From NCBI RefSeq assembly GCF_008369915.1, contig NZ_VSRN01000001.1, positions 620,001 to 684,000 on the forward strand: a stretch of 64,000 nucleotides of DNA. Reading direction: 5' to 3'. This document shows, piece after piece, positions 1 through 9,214 of the stretch (position 1 is the first letter of the stretch; every line of letters starts with the position of its first letter). Under the pieces are notes generated by a model that was not told the origin of the DNA, did not search any database, and saw only the letters and a list, made by a program, of their open reading frames with translations. A program made the translations under genes and the position numbers. Origin of the DNA: Dyadobacter sp. UC 10 (lineage in GTDB: Bacteria > Bacteroidota > Bacteroidia > Cytophagales > Spirosomataceae).

Positions 1-1713
1 GCCGGTTGGAATGGAAACCGTAAACCTGCTACCCCGCCCGATTTCGCTCTCCACGGAAATATTTCCCTGATGCAGTGATACCAATTCCTTCACCATCGAC
101 AAGCCGATCCCCGTTCCCTCGTAGGTCCTTCCGGCCGTGTTCTGGACCCTGTGAAAACGCTCGAACATGTGCGGCAGCTCATGCAGGGGTATGCCAGAAC
201 CGGTATCTTCCACAATCAGCCTCACCTCATTCCCTTCCTGTCTGACCGATAATGTGATGCCACCTTTTAATGTATATTTAAATGCATTCGACAACAGGTT
301 GAAAACAATCTTTTCCCACATTTGTCTGTCCACATACACCGGACTTGTGGTTTCCTCTACATTCACCTGCAAATAGAGTTCCGCTTTCTCAATCACCGAG
401 CGAAAATTGCCTGCAAGGTTCCTGGTGTAGGCTGCAATATCTGTCAGCACGTAATTGGCCAGGTTCCTGCCACTCTCTATCCGGCTGAATTCCAGCAGCG
501 TATTGACAAGTTTGAGCAGCCGGATCGCATTGCGGTGTGTCACTTCCAGATTATTCTTCTCTGCCGCACTCAATCCTTCCAGCGGCTTGTTCAGCAGCTC
601 TTCCAGCGGACTCAGCATCAGCATCAGTGGTGTTCTGAACTCGTGGCTGATATTGGTAAAGAAAAGCGTTTTGGCCTTGTCCAGCTCTTCCAATGCTTTC
701 GCCCGCTTCCGCTCTTCCTCATAGGCCAGCGCATTACTCACGCCCAATGATATCTGGTCGGCTACCAGTTGAATAAAATTGCGATAGGCTTCATCAAAAT
801 TACGGTAGGGGTTGAGGCCGATCGTCAGGATAGCGAGCGGGTGTTTCCGGTTCGCTGATTTGATGGGAACATCCACAAAACACCTCGGCACCACGTCCCA
901 GTGCCCCTTGGGTAGCGTTTTCCAACGGATATCTTGCTCCGATTCTACAATCCTGTTTTCAAAAACCGCTTCTGCGATCGTTCCGGACCCGGGATCAGAA
1001 TTGCGCAGATCTACCAATGCATCGAGGGTGAAGTTTTCGCTGCCAATGCCCGACATGGCTACGACCTCAGCCGTAGTCGCTTCGTCATTTATCTTATAGA
1101 ATACAGTAAAAGGGAAGTCCTTATCGTTGCTCGCCAACGCGGTTGCCGCCTGTACATAAACCTCCTGTTCCGTCTTTTTTTGCGCCAGGCTGTCAAGCCG
1201 CTGCATGGTACGGAGCGATCTTTCGTTGATGATCCGGTCGGTATCGGCTGTGTTGTAGCAGATAATCCCTGCGGGACGCCCGTCTTCTCCCAGCACTGGG
1301 GTGTAGGAAAATGTGTAGTAGGTTTCTTCCGGGAAACCACTCCGCTCCATAATGAGCAGCTGCGACTCCACATAAGTTCCTTCGTCTTTGGTCATCGCTT
1401 GCGAGAGCATGGGTTCAATATCCCGCCAGATATCTTTCCAAACGACAGACGCAGGCTGGCCCAGCGCTCCAGGGTGTTTGCCGCGTACAATATCAACATA
1501 CGCATCATTGTAAAATTTAATCAGGTGCTCACCCCAGCCTATCCAGATGGGCTGTTTGGAGCTTAACATGATCCGGATGCATGTTCTCAGGCTTTGCTGC
1601 CAGTACCCGGGAGGCCCGAGCGGTGACTTTTCCCAGTCGAACCGGCGGATCCTTTCGCCCATTTCCCCTCCCCCAACAAGAAATTCCAGTGATTTTGTAA
1701 CAACCCGATCCAT
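1..1713 (-). CDS. PAS-GAF sensor histidine kinase, 3' end beyond window
   Basis: The reading frame is open from an ATG at 1713 down to the left edge, so the C-terminus is missing. The N-terminus has the SPLGPP signature often seen at the front of bacterial PAS kinases, followed by a PAS-like region (about 30-150), a GAF-like region (about 170-310) and a dimerisation/phosphoacceptor segment with SHEFRTPL (His about 357). The ATPase domain follows, with an N-box, DTGSGIP and GTGIGLSMV. The protein should be a cytoplasmic kinase, since I see no membrane segment in the visible part. Its ATG overlaps the stop of the response regulator upstream by one base (TAATG), so the two are probably translated together. 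Proteins of this build often carry receiver domains after the ATPase; the window cannot show that. Confidence 0.9.
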   Translation of the reverse strand, partial: MDRVVTKSLEFLVGGGEMGERIRRFDWEKSPLGPPGYWQQSLRTCIRIMLSSKQPIWIGWGEHLIKFYNDAYVDIVRGKHPGALGQPASVVWKDIWRDIEPMLSQAMTKDEGTYVESQLLIMERSGFPEETYYTFSYTPVLGEDGRPAGIICYNTADTDRIINERSLRTMQRLDSLAQKKTEQEVYVQAATALASNDKDFPFTVFYKINDEATTAEVVAMSGIGSENFTLDALVDLRNSDPGSGTIAEAVFENRIVESEQDIRWKTLPKGHWDVVPRCFVDVPIKSANRKHPLAILTIGLNPYRNFDEAYRNFIQLVADQISLGVSNALAYEEERKRAKALEELDKAKTLFFTNISHEFRTPLMLMLSPLEELLNKPLEGLSAAEKNNLEVTHRNAIRLLKLVNTLLEFSRIESGRNLANYVLTDIAAYTRNLAGNFRSVIEKAELYLQVNVEETTSPVYVDRQMWEKIVFNLLSNAFKYTLKGGITLSVRQEGNEVRLIVEDTGSGIPLHELPHMFERFHRVQNTAGRTYEGTGIGLSMVKELVSLHQGNISVESEIGRGSRFTVSIPTG

Positions 1714-2114
1714 TAATGGCGTGAGGTAATATTTTGAATGATCTTTTGAAATGCGCTCTTTATCTGGTCAGTGTCTGCATATTTTTTCACAAATCCGTTC
1801 GCCCCCAGACTTCTGCATTGATTTACAATTTCCTGCTCATCCGACGTCGAATACATAAAAACCGGCACCTCCGCCAAATGCTGCATTTTTCTGAATTCCA
1901 TTAGAAATTCCATGCCATTCATGCGCGGCATATTGATATCGGCGAAAATAATATCCGGGACGAACGACTCGCCCTTTAATTGGTACAGCGCATGCATACC
2001 ATCATTAGCAAAAGTAAATTCGGCATGATCGAAGGAGTCTTTCATGATAGTCGCCAGTATTTCCTGGTCGTCCAAATCATCGTCGACTAATAAAATATTG
2101 ATACGAGGACGCAT
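1713..2114 (-). CDS. single-domain response regulator (CheY-like)
   Basis: A 133-residue protein that is a receiver domain and nothing else. The acidic pocket is D11-D12-D13, the phosphoacceptor is D59 in FADINMPRMNG, and the conserved lysine lies in the FVKKY segment near residue 110. No output domain follows, so it must act by protein contact or as a phosphate relay. It is the first gene of a pair with the sensor kinase: the stop codon and the kinase start share one base. The simplest reading is that this receiver is phosphorylated by, or feeds back on, that kinase. The family assignment is clear; the signal and target are not visible. Confidence 0.92.
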   Translation of the reverse strand: MRPRINILLVDDDLDDQEILATIMKDSFDHAEFTFANDGMHALYQLKGESFVPDIIFADINMPRMNGMEFLMEFRKMQHLAEVPVFMYSTSDEQEIVNQCRSLGANGFVKKYADTDQIKSAFQKIIQNITSRH

Positions 2115-2245
2115 GCTGATGTGGTAGGCTGCTGTTTGCTGATTAATATGCTCTCATTCCATTAAATCCATTCCAGAAAAGTATCAACACAAAAAAACTA
2201 CTACAACGGAATAGCATGGATTTGAAGAAATTATTATCAAAACAA

Positions 2246-3091
2246 CTATTTCGCGAGCTTTGAAAGGTATCCAAGCGCCTTTTTTACATCGGGCATATTG
2301 TTGTTCCAATTGCCTTCCCGCTCGATGTAAGCCATTCCATTGAAGTTTTGCCGTTTCAGTTCTTTGACGATCGCGGGGTAGTTTAGCACGCCGGTACCTG
2401 CAACTACATCATTGGCTTTCAAATTATTAGCCTCGTCAAGATCTTTGACATGCACACAAATAATGCGGCCTTCCAGAATTTTGAGGCACTGTACCGGGTC
2501 AAGTCCGCTCCTTACCCAGTGCCCCAGGTCCGCGCAGGCCCAGATGTTCGGCCGCCCTTTCATGGCCGCCATTACTGAGTCAGGGTGCCAGTAATAGCTC
2601 GATCCCCTGGCGTGTTCGTGGATCGCGATTTTCATTTGATAAGACCCGGCCAGGCTGTCGAGCAAATCCCAGTCCTTCCTTTCCGGCTCACAGGTAAGGA
2701 ATTCTATACCCATCTTTTTTGAAAAAGTGAAATAAGTGTTCCATTCATGCAGATTCTTACCGTTGCCCGAATACAACGATTTCATCTTAATGCCTTTGCT
2801 ATCCAGCGTCGATTTCATCCTGGCGATTTCCTCGTCACTCAGGTTTGGAATAGCATGCCCGTTATAATCTTTCCCCAGGTTATGGAAGAAAAACCCTTCT
2901 ACAAACTTCGCCCCCGCACTGTCTGCCTTTGCGATGGCCTCGTCAAAGGAAAATTTATTGAAGGAATAAAGTGCCACGCCCGTCTCCCATTTCAATGCTT
3001 TTTTGGGTAGAGAATTTTTTACGAAACTAATCTGGATTAATCCGGTCAGAGCGATGAGTGCGATGCCTGCCAGGCGCTTATTATTGATCAT
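2246..3091 (-). CDS. secreted sugar phosphate isomerase/epimerase-like protein (AP endonuclease 2 TIM barrel)
   Basis: A 281-residue protein with an N-terminal hydrophobic segment (about residues 8-24) that looks like a signal peptide or anchor, then a xylose-isomerase-like TIM barrel. Visible barrel-end motifs include KFVEGFF near the start, EHARGSSYYWHP, CADLGHWVRSG and HVKDLD, with IEREG near the end; in this family such Glu, His and Asp residues bind a divalent metal. Members isomerise or epimerise sugars or are uncharacterised and exported in Bacteroidota. The gene is the last of a likely operon: its start overlaps the end of the serine hydrolase gene by 11 bases. It probably works on a breakdown product in the periplasm, but the substrate cannot be told. 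Confidence 0.85.
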   Translation of the reverse strand: MINNKRLAGIALIALTGLIQISFVKNSLPKKALKWETGVALYSFNKFSFDEAIAKADSAGAKFVEGFFFHNLGKDYNGHAIPNLSDEEIARMKSTLDSKGIKMKSLYSGNGKNLHEWNTYFTFSKKMGIEFLTCEPERKDWDLLDSLAGSYQMKIAIHEHARGSSYYWHPDSVMAAMKGRPNIWACADLGHWVRSGLDPVQCLKILEGRIICVHVKDLDEANNLKANDVVAGTGVLNYPAIVKELKRQNFNGMAYIEREGNWNNNMPDVKKALGYLSKLAK

Positions 3092-4781
3092 GATTGCTGT
3101 TTTGTTGTTTTTTAAACCAAAGATTTTTGACCCTGCCGCCGGAAAATGTAAGTCCGGTTACTTTCTGTGTACTATCCTTCACAAAACTGACACTGCCAAT
3201 CCTGCTGATGAACTGGCCTGTGCCGGTTTGATCGGGTATGAGGTCGAAATCGCCGTTTCTCATGTGATGCATGCGCAGCGTGTCACGGCTCATGTCCACT
3301 TTGTATTCGGTCAGAAGTTCGGGACTGTAATAGGTACCTGTGAATGCACTGAATGTCTTGGGGTCGGGCAATTGCACGTAGATCCGTTTGGCTTTGATAT
3401 CCTTGTATTTCAACAGGTTCACATTTCCAAGGCTGTTTTTAACAAAAGTCATCGCGGCACCGTAAGCATCTATCCAGACCATCGAATCGGATTTCGCCTC
3501 AGTCGCGAATTTCGGTTCGCCGGTCGACTGCACCATCAGCTGGCCTTTTTCGAGGGTAAATGTCACGGCCCAGCCCGGACCCAGCTCGTAGGTACCGGTG
3601 TATTTTTTTGCCAAGATAGTATCCAGCTCAATAGTTGACATCTTCCGGATATCAGCCTCATTATCAACCTTTTTCTCCGACTTTTTCTCCGGATCTAAAA
3701 ACAGCATTGCAACATCGGAAGCAAATTTACCAATGTTAAAATCAGCAGCATTACTCAGCAGGATCACTGATAATTTCTTTTCGGGATAATTAATGATAAT
3801 CGTGCGGTAGCCCTGCCAGCCTCCCGTGTGCGAAACGGTTTTCAGCCCGCCTTCCACGTTCCTCGAAAGACCGAACGCATATTCTACTTTGTCGCCATTA
3901 TTGAGTCCCCCGTTTTGAAGCATATTCGTGTAAACCGGATTTTTCGCCGCGATCTCCTGATCGAAATGGATCACCCATTTGCTCAGATCTTCCACAGAAG
4001 TGAAAAGTGAGCTTGAACCGTAAGCCGTGAGCGACCCGGGGATTTTCACGAAACGATCATCCTTTTTAGTATAGGAGTAGGCAAGGTTTTTGACCGGCCG
4101 GGTATAGTCGTCCTGGAACCAGGAAACCTTCATATTTAAAGGTTTGAAAATACGTGCTTCCGTCCATTTGCTGAAAGGCTGACCGCTCACCTTTTCAACG
4201 ATCGCCGCGAGCAGATTGTAACCCGTATTGCTATAAGAATAACGTTCCCCTGGCTCAAAATCGAGGTCGCGCTGGTTTTTGACCATGCGCATAATGTCTT
4301 CAAAAGAAATCACTTCGTCCCACCGCCAGCCTGCAATGCTGAGCGTTTGCGGCCAGTCGCGCAAGCCGCTGGTATGATGTACCAGGTGCCTGATCGTGAT
4401 CGTTTTCTTGAACTGCGGCACCTCGGGAAGGTACTTACGGATATCGTCATCGAGCGAGATCTTTCCTTCCTCGACCAGCATGGAAATAGCCAGTCCCGCG
4501 AATTGTTTGGAAACCGAAGCAATATCAAAAACAGTGGCCGGGGTGATCGGAATGCCGTATTCCAGGTTAGCTGATCCATAGCCTTTACTGAAAACGACTT
4601 TTCCGCGCTCTACGACCGACACTGCACAACCCGGCCCGTCAGCACGCTTATACTGGGCGAATATCCGGTCGATTTCAGGTTCAAATGCGCCTGTTTCTTT
4701 CTCCGAACAACCTGCTTGAAAAAGTATCACAGAGACAAACGCAACGAAGGCGCAGACGGACAAAAATGGTTTGGAGTTCAT
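3081..4781 (-). CDS. serine hydrolase lipoprotein, class C beta-lactamase fold
   Basis: A 566-residue protein with a lipoprotein signal peptide ending in a lipobox (FQAGC, Cys25). The catalytic domain has the three class C/DD-peptidase motifs: S89-V-S-K92 (nucleophile and general base), Y183-S184-N185 and H318-T-G-G. The last 200 residues form an extra domain rich in beta strands that is typical of the esterase-like members with a C-terminal lipocalin-like part. The family includes esterases, D-aminopeptidases and penicillin-binding proteins; nothing here favours true beta-lactamase activity. It lies 60 bp after the molybdenum hydroxylase and overlaps the isomerase gene by 11 bases, so it is part of the same transcription unit. 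Confidence 0.9.
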   Translation of the reverse strand: MNSKPFLSVCAFVAFVSVILFQAGCSEKETGAFEPEIDRIFAQYKRADGPGCAVSVVERGKVVFSKGYGSANLEYGIPITPATVFDIASVSKQFAGLAISMLVEEGKISLDDDIRKYLPEVPQFKKTITIRHLVHHTSGLRDWPQTLSIAGWRWDEVISFEDIMRMVKNQRDLDFEPGERYSYSNTGYNLLAAIVEKVSGQPFSKWTEARIFKPLNMKVSWFQDDYTRPVKNLAYSYTKKDDRFVKIPGSLTAYGSSSLFTSVEDLSKWVIHFDQEIAAKNPVYTNMLQNGGLNNGDKVEYAFGLSRNVEGGLKTVSHTGGWQGYRTIIINYPEKKLSVILLSNAADFNIGKFASDVAMLFLDPEKKSEKKVDNEADIRKMSTIELDTILAKKYTGTYELGPGWAVTFTLEKGQLMVQSTGEPKFATEAKSDSMVWIDAYGAAMTFVKNSLGNVNLLKYKDIKAKRIYVQLPDPKTFSAFTGTYYSPELLTEYKVDMSRDTLRMHHMRNGDFDLIPDQTGTGQFISRIGSVSFVKDSTQKVTGLTFSGGRVKNLWFKKQQNSNHDQ

Positions 4782-4841
4782 AAAAAGGGGTCTAGAACTT
4801 ATAAAAGTGGCCCAAACCCGCTTGTTACCCGGTTTTACTTT

Positions 4842-7016
4842 TCAAATCAATTTGTCAACTGTGATCGGCAGTTCGCGCACGCGCTTACCGGTGGCATGAA
4901 AAACGGCATTCGCTATCGCCGCAGCCACACCCACGATCGCAATCTCGCCTAATCCCTTGGAACCGATCGGATTAACGCGGACATCCGGCTGATCGATAAA
5001 AAGCACCTCCATTTGAGGGACGTCCGCGTGCACCGGAATATGATAGCTGGCAAAATCACTCGTCACATACCGGCCAAAACGATGGTCCATCACCGAAGCT
5101 TCCATCAATGCCATGCCGATCCCGCCCACCAACCCGCCGATCGACTGACTGCGGGCCGTCTTGTAGTTGATCACCTTTCCTACATCCGCGCAGGTAACCG
5201 CTCTTGTAACCTTCACTTCAAAAGTCAGCGGATGCACATGTACTTCCAAAAAATGGCAGCCGAAAGAATACATCGAGTATTGGTCCCGCTCAGGTCCCGA
5301 TTTGGATTCCTCCTGCGCTTCCACTTGTGCCAGCTTGTGAAACCGCAGGATTTCCTGGTAAGAGGCAGTGTCGCCGCCCGGCATTTCAGCAGCGAGCTTG
5401 GCAAGTTTCGCTTTCAGTGCTGTACAAGCCGCGAAAACAGCCGATCCTACACTTGGAATGGTCGACGATCCGTTTTGTCCCGGCGCATCGGGAAGCGAGG
5501 AGTCGCCCAGATCGAAACGGATCTTGCGGCTGCTTATGCCTATTACCTGGGAAGCAATGCGCGTCATCGCCGTACCGGTACCGGGGCCAATGTCCATGGT
5601 CGCGCTCTGTACCACCACAGATCCGTTTTCCAGCATGATTGCCTTCGCCATCGACGGGTGCCGGTGAAAACCGTACAGGCTCGAAGCCATTCCATAACCG
5701 ACCAGCATTCCTTTATTTTTCATCAATCCTGGCTCCGGCGCCCTGTTTTTCCAGCCAAAAGCCTCCGCTCCCTTCTCGTAACATTGCCTCAGCGACTTTG
5801 CAGAAAATGGCAGGTTCCGCTCGGGATCCGTTTCAGCATAATTGCGCAGCCGGAGTTCCAGCGGGTCGATTTTCAGTGCATAGCTCAGCTCGTCCAGTGC
5901 GGATTCCAGTGCAAACATGCCGGTCGCGTCGCCCGGCCCGCGCATCCAGGTGGGTGTGTTGACGTCCAGGTTCAGCAGGCGGTATTTTGTAATCACGTTT
6001 GGGCAGGCATACAATGACCTGCCAGCGAGAATGGTCCGTTCCAGATGCTCTTCATACTGGGAAGTTTGCCCGGTACCTTCATGCACAATAGCAGTCAGGT
6101 TACCTGCTTTGCTCGCACCGACTGCCACTTTTTGCACAGTATAAGGCCGGTAACCCACGGAGGTGAACATTTGCTCACGCCCCAAAACCAGCTTCACCGG
6201 CCGCCTGATGTGTTTCGCGGCCAGTACTGCGGCAATGGTGTGCGGCCACACGCGGATACCCGACCCGAACGCGCCGCCGATAAAGGGCGAAATCACTTTT
6301 ACATTCGCCCGGGGCAGCTTGAAAACCTGCGCCAGATTACCCTGTGCCGATTTCACACCCTGATTTTTATCATAAACCGTCAGCTTATCCTCCGCCTCCC
6401 ACACGGCAATGATCGCGTGCGGTTCGAGCGGCTGGTGATGCTGGGTAGGAATGGTGTAGGTACTTTCAATTTTTACTTCTGCACGGTCAATCGCATCCGG
6501 ATCACCTCTTTCATAATCTTTGAAGGGAGAATTCTGGCTTCGCAGCACACTTTGCGGCACCACCGCGCTGATCGCATTTGCCTCAAAATCAGTAGCGTGT
6601 GTTTCCTTTTGATATTCAACCCGGACCAGCGAGGCCGCATGATTCGCCTGTTCCAGCGTTTCAGCCACGACCAGCGCGACCGGCTGACCATCGAAATAAA
6701 TGAAATGATCGTAAAAAAGCCGGAACGAGGTACCCACTGGCGCACGTTCGGCTGGCTGCTTTGGAGCAGGGTAACCCGGTATGACAGGCGCATTAAGGTG
6801 ACTGATCACCGCCAGAACACCTTTTGCAGAACTGGCTTTTTCAGATTCTATTTTAGCAATAATCCCCTTCGCAATTGTGCTCGTCACCAGCACAGCATGC
6901 GCCGGCTTATCGACCTGATACTCGGCCGAATAAGTCGCAGCCCCGGCTACTTTCAGAGGCCCGTCCACCCTGTCGAGCGATTCCTTGTCTTCTAATACTA
7001 TCTGAACTGGCTTCAT
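4842..7016 (-). CDS. molybdenum hydroxylase large subunit (xanthine dehydrogenase/aldehyde oxidase family)
   Basis: A 724-residue molybdopterin cytosine/guanine dinucleotide-binding subunit. It shows the N-terminal a/b-hammerhead domain (DGPLKVAGAATYSAEY), the GGAFG-type loop (IGGAFGSGIRVWP) and, near the C-terminus, KGLGEIAIVG, where the Glu is the catalytic base of the family. It resembles the PaoC/YagR type rather than cytosolic xanthine dehydrogenase. There is no signal peptide, so export would depend on the Tat signal of its partner. The start codon overlaps the partner's stop (ATGA). The FAD-binding subunit that usually sits between these two genes is absent. Likely substrates are aldehydes or N-heterocycles; which one is not visible. 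Confidence 0.92.
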   Translation of the reverse strand: MKPVQIVLEDKESLDRVDGPLKVAGAATYSAEYQVDKPAHAVLVTSTIAKGIIAKIESEKASSAKGVLAVISHLNAPVIPGYPAPKQPAERAPVGTSFRLFYDHFIYFDGQPVALVVAETLEQANHAASLVRVEYQKETHATDFEANAISAVVPQSVLRSQNSPFKDYERGDPDAIDRAEVKIESTYTIPTQHHQPLEPHAIIAVWEAEDKLTVYDKNQGVKSAQGNLAQVFKLPRANVKVISPFIGGAFGSGIRVWPHTIAAVLAAKHIRRPVKLVLGREQMFTSVGYRPYTVQKVAVGASKAGNLTAIVHEGTGQTSQYEEHLERTILAGRSLYACPNVITKYRLLNLDVNTPTWMRGPGDATGMFALESALDELSYALKIDPLELRLRNYAETDPERNLPFSAKSLRQCYEKGAEAFGWKNRAPEPGLMKNKGMLVGYGMASSLYGFHRHPSMAKAIMLENGSVVVQSATMDIGPGTGTAMTRIASQVIGISSRKIRFDLGDSSLPDAPGQNGSSTIPSVGSAVFAACTALKAKLAKLAAEMPGGDTASYQEILRFHKLAQVEAQEESKSGPERDQYSMYSFGCHFLEVHVHPLTFEVKVTRAVTCADVGKVINYKTARSQSIGGLVGGIGMALMEASVMDHRFGRYVTSDFASYHIPVHADVPQMEVLFIDQPDVRVNPIGSKGLGEIAIVGVAAAIANAVFHATGKRVRELPITVDKLI

Positions 7017-7663
7017 ACCTTTTGGCCGCTGTTTTTTACGTCAAGAATGGCATTGACAATGTTGGGATACGCGCCGCAGCGGCAGAGATTTCCGCTCATA
7101 TATTCCTGAACCTCAGATTCGGACCGGGCCTTTCCCTCACGGATGCAGCTCACCCCCGACATGATCTGTCCCGGCGTGCAGTACCCGCATTGAAAACCGT
7201 CGTGTTTAATGAAAGCCTCCTGCAACGGATGAAGGGATTCCGGCGAGCCGATACCTTCGATAGTTGTGACTTTGCTGCCGTTTTGCATGACCGCAAATGT
7301 GAGGCACGACAAGGTGCGCTGGCCGTTGATATGCACCGTACAAGCGCCGCATTGGCCCAGGTCGCACCCTTTTTTAGTACCTGTCAATGCAAGTTCTTCG
7401 CGCAGCAGGTCGAGCAAGGTAGTTCGGGGGTCGATTTCCAGCCGCAGTTTTTTGCCATTGATCGCAATGCTGAGCTTTACTTTTTCGGCATCACCGAAAG
7501 ATTCGGTCGCGCTGCTTTCCCCGCCGGGGAGCAGGGACGCTGGCACGAAAGTCAGCCCGGCTATGGCTGCGGATTGTTTTAAAAAGAAACGACGGTCTTC
7601 GTCATAACGGCCCTCTATGCCGCATACCAGTTCTTTTCCACCCGGAACTTCTTCATCTTTCAT
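7013..7663 (-). CDS. Tat-exported [2Fe-2S] subunit of molybdenum hydroxylase
   Basis: A 216-residue iron-sulfur subunit. A twin-arginine motif (RRFFLK, residues 24-29) is followed by a hydrophobic stretch, so the protein should be carried folded to the periplasm together with the large subunit. The plant-ferredoxin cluster ligands are C100, C105, C108 and C120; the second cluster uses C159, C162, C194 and C196 (CGYC and CRCG). It overlaps the large-subunit gene by four bases. Electrons would pass from the molybdenum site through both clusters to an acceptor that is not encoded next door, because no FAD subunit or cytochrome is present. Its length and cysteine pattern are normal for PaoA/IorA-type subunits. 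Confidence 0.94.
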   Translation of the reverse strand: MKDEEVPGGKELVCGIEGRYDEDRRFFLKQSAAIAGLTFVPASLLPGGESSATESFGDAEKVKLSIAINGKKLRLEIDPRTTLLDLLREELALTGTKKGCDLGQCGACTVHINGQRTLSCLTFAVMQNGSKVTTIEGIGSPESLHPLQEAFIKHDGFQCGYCTPGQIMSGVSCIREGKARSESEVQEYMSGNLCRCGAYPNIVNAILDVKNSGQKV

Positions 7664-7743
7664 CGAAACCAGTGTTTAGGATCTCAAAAAAGTAAAGACG
7701 CCCCTGTTTCAGGGTTACTCCAAACCGCCGCATTTATTCTGAT

Positions 7744-7779
7744 GCAGTGCTGTCTTCCCGTTCGTTCAGACAGCACTGC
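7744..7779. terminator. strong hairpin between sulfatase and molybdenum hydroxylase genes
   Basis: A 12-bp perfect stem (GCAGTGCTGTCT paired with AGACAGCACTGC) with a 12-nt loop begins six bases after the sulfatase stop codon on the minus strand. It has no T-run on that strand, so it may slow or stabilise rather than fully end transcription. It could set different expression for the SusC/D-sulfatase part and the downstream redox part of the locus. Confidence 0.6.
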
Positions 7780-7785
7780 AAAAAT

Positions 7786-9195
7786 TTATTTCTCCAACTG
7801 GTTTTCGACCGGCTTCACAGTCGCCTTGTGTTTTTCGAGCGCTGCCTGCAATTCTGCAACCACTTTCGGGTTGGCGTTGGCGATATTGTATTTTTCCGAT
7901 GGATCTACGTTCAGGTCAAACAGCAAAGGTGGGTTATGTACTGTTTTTTCATTGGATCCGTATTCAGGCTGGGTGATGAAATGCGCTTTGTAGGCTCCCA
8001 CTCGAATAGCGAATACGTCGGTATCCCTGTAATACAAAACTTCATTTCTAGGATTTTTTCCGGTACCCAAAATAACCGGCGAAATATCGTAACCGTCATA
8101 AACACGGTCAGCCGGCACCTTCGCTCCTGCCAGTTTGGAAAGCGTCGGGAACAGATCAAGCGTGGTCGCGATCTCAGGCCTTACCGACGGTTTGATTTTA
8201 CCCGGCCACCAGAAAATGGTCGGTTCCCGCATACCGCCTTCATAAGTACCTCCCTTGCCGCCTGTCAGCAAACCTGCACTTCCTCCCTGCGCCCCGAAAG
8301 TCAGCCACGGCCCATTGTCGCTGGTGAATACCACCAGCGTATTTTCCGCCAGCCCCGACTCCCGCAGCGATTTCAGTACCTGTCCCACACTCCAGTCAAT
8401 TTCCTCGATCACATCTCCGTAAATTCCCCTTAGACTTTTATTCTCAAATTCCTTGGAACGGAACAAAGGCACGTGCGGCATGGAATGCGCCAGGTAAAGG
8501 AAAAACGGCTTGTCTCTTTTCGTTTTGATAAATTTAACCGCCTCTTCGGTATACCTTTTTGTAATCGTTGTCTGATCCGCCGGCTGTTCCAGCGTTTCTC
8601 CGTTTCTTTTGAGTGGCACATTGAAGTACTCCGACTTCGGGTTTAAAAATGATTCCCGCCTGTCTTTTCCCACAAAATCCATGTCGTTACTGTACGGTAT
8701 CCCGAAATACTCGTCGAACCCGTGTGCGTTCGGCGTGTATTCGGGTAAATGGCCGAGGTGCCATTTACCTACGGCGGCAGTATTATAGCCCGCATTTTTC
8801 AGCTGGCGGGCCAGGGTTATTTCGGTCTGCGGAAGACCGCCTTTCGAATCCGGGAAGAGCACGCGCCGTTTCTCGCTCGCCATACCCGAACGGACCGGCA
8901 GCCTGCCAGTCATGAGGCCCGCCCGACTAGGTGTACACACAGGTGCGGCTACGTAAAAATTCGTCCATCGCTGGCCTTCCACTGCCATCCGATCCAGGTT
9001 GGGCGTCATAATGGTTGGGTGACCAAAGGCGCCGAGGTCACCGTAACCCATATCGTCGCAAAAAATCACGACGATATTCGGCTTGCCGGAAGCCTTTTGT
9101 GCCACGGTATTGATACTCAAACCAATATTAAAAAAAAGCAGGAACGTCAGTACCATAATGCCCTTGCTATGCGTGCATTCAGCTAGTCTATTCAT
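7786..9195 (-). CDS. secreted sulfatase (formylglycine-dependent, arylsulfatase A type)
   Basis: I place the start at the ATG at 9195 (protein 469 residues) because the longer frame would overlap the upstream sulfatase gene, and because the signal peptide (MVLTFLLFFNIGLS region) fits this start. The N-terminal metal site is at CDDMGYGD (Asp47, Asp48). The sulfatase signature CTPSRAGLMTGR holds Cys87, which must be converted to formylglycine. The family removes sulfate esters from glycans or aryl compounds with a calcium ion. It lies 19 bp after a second sulfatase and shares the SusC/SusD operon, so the imported ligand is likely a sulfated sugar polymer or similar. No maturase gene is in the window. 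Confidence 0.93.
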   Translation of the reverse strand: MNRLAECTHSKGIMVLTFLLFFNIGLSINTVAQKASGKPNIVVIFCDDMGYGDLGAFGHPTIMTPNLDRMAVEGQRWTNFYVAAPVCTPSRAGLMTGRLPVRSGMASEKRRVLFPDSKGGLPQTEITLARQLKNAGYNTAAVGKWHLGHLPEYTPNAHGFDEYFGIPYSNDMDFVGKDRRESFLNPKSEYFNVPLKRNGETLEQPADQTTITKRYTEEAVKFIKTKRDKPFFLYLAHSMPHVPLFRSKEFENKSLRGIYGDVIEEIDWSVGQVLKSLRESGLAENTLVVFTSDNGPWLTFGAQGGSAGLLTGGKGGTYEGGMREPTIFWWPGKIKPSVRPEIATTLDLFPTLSKLAGAKVPADRVYDGYDISPVILGTGKNPRNEVLYYRDTDVFAIRVGAYKAHFITQPEYGSNEKTVHNPPLLFDLNVDPSEKYNIANANPKVVAELQAALEKHKATVKPVENQLEK

Positions 9196-9214
9196 TATTA
9201 TTTGTTTAAAATAC

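Noticed and set aside
1089..1373. 94-codon minus-strand frame in the sensor kinase region
   Set aside because: It is in a different frame from the kinase, which reads through with PAS, GAF and kinase motifs.
4782..4841. 60-bp gap as possible site of a lost FAD subunit gene
   Set aside because: The gap lies after the large subunit, not between the subunits, and is too short to show a remnant.
5013..6995. Two frames of 334 and 316 codons on the plus strand opposite the molybdenum hydroxylase gene
   Set aside because: Antisense shadows of a conserved enzyme gene; Arg/His-rich text and no start context.
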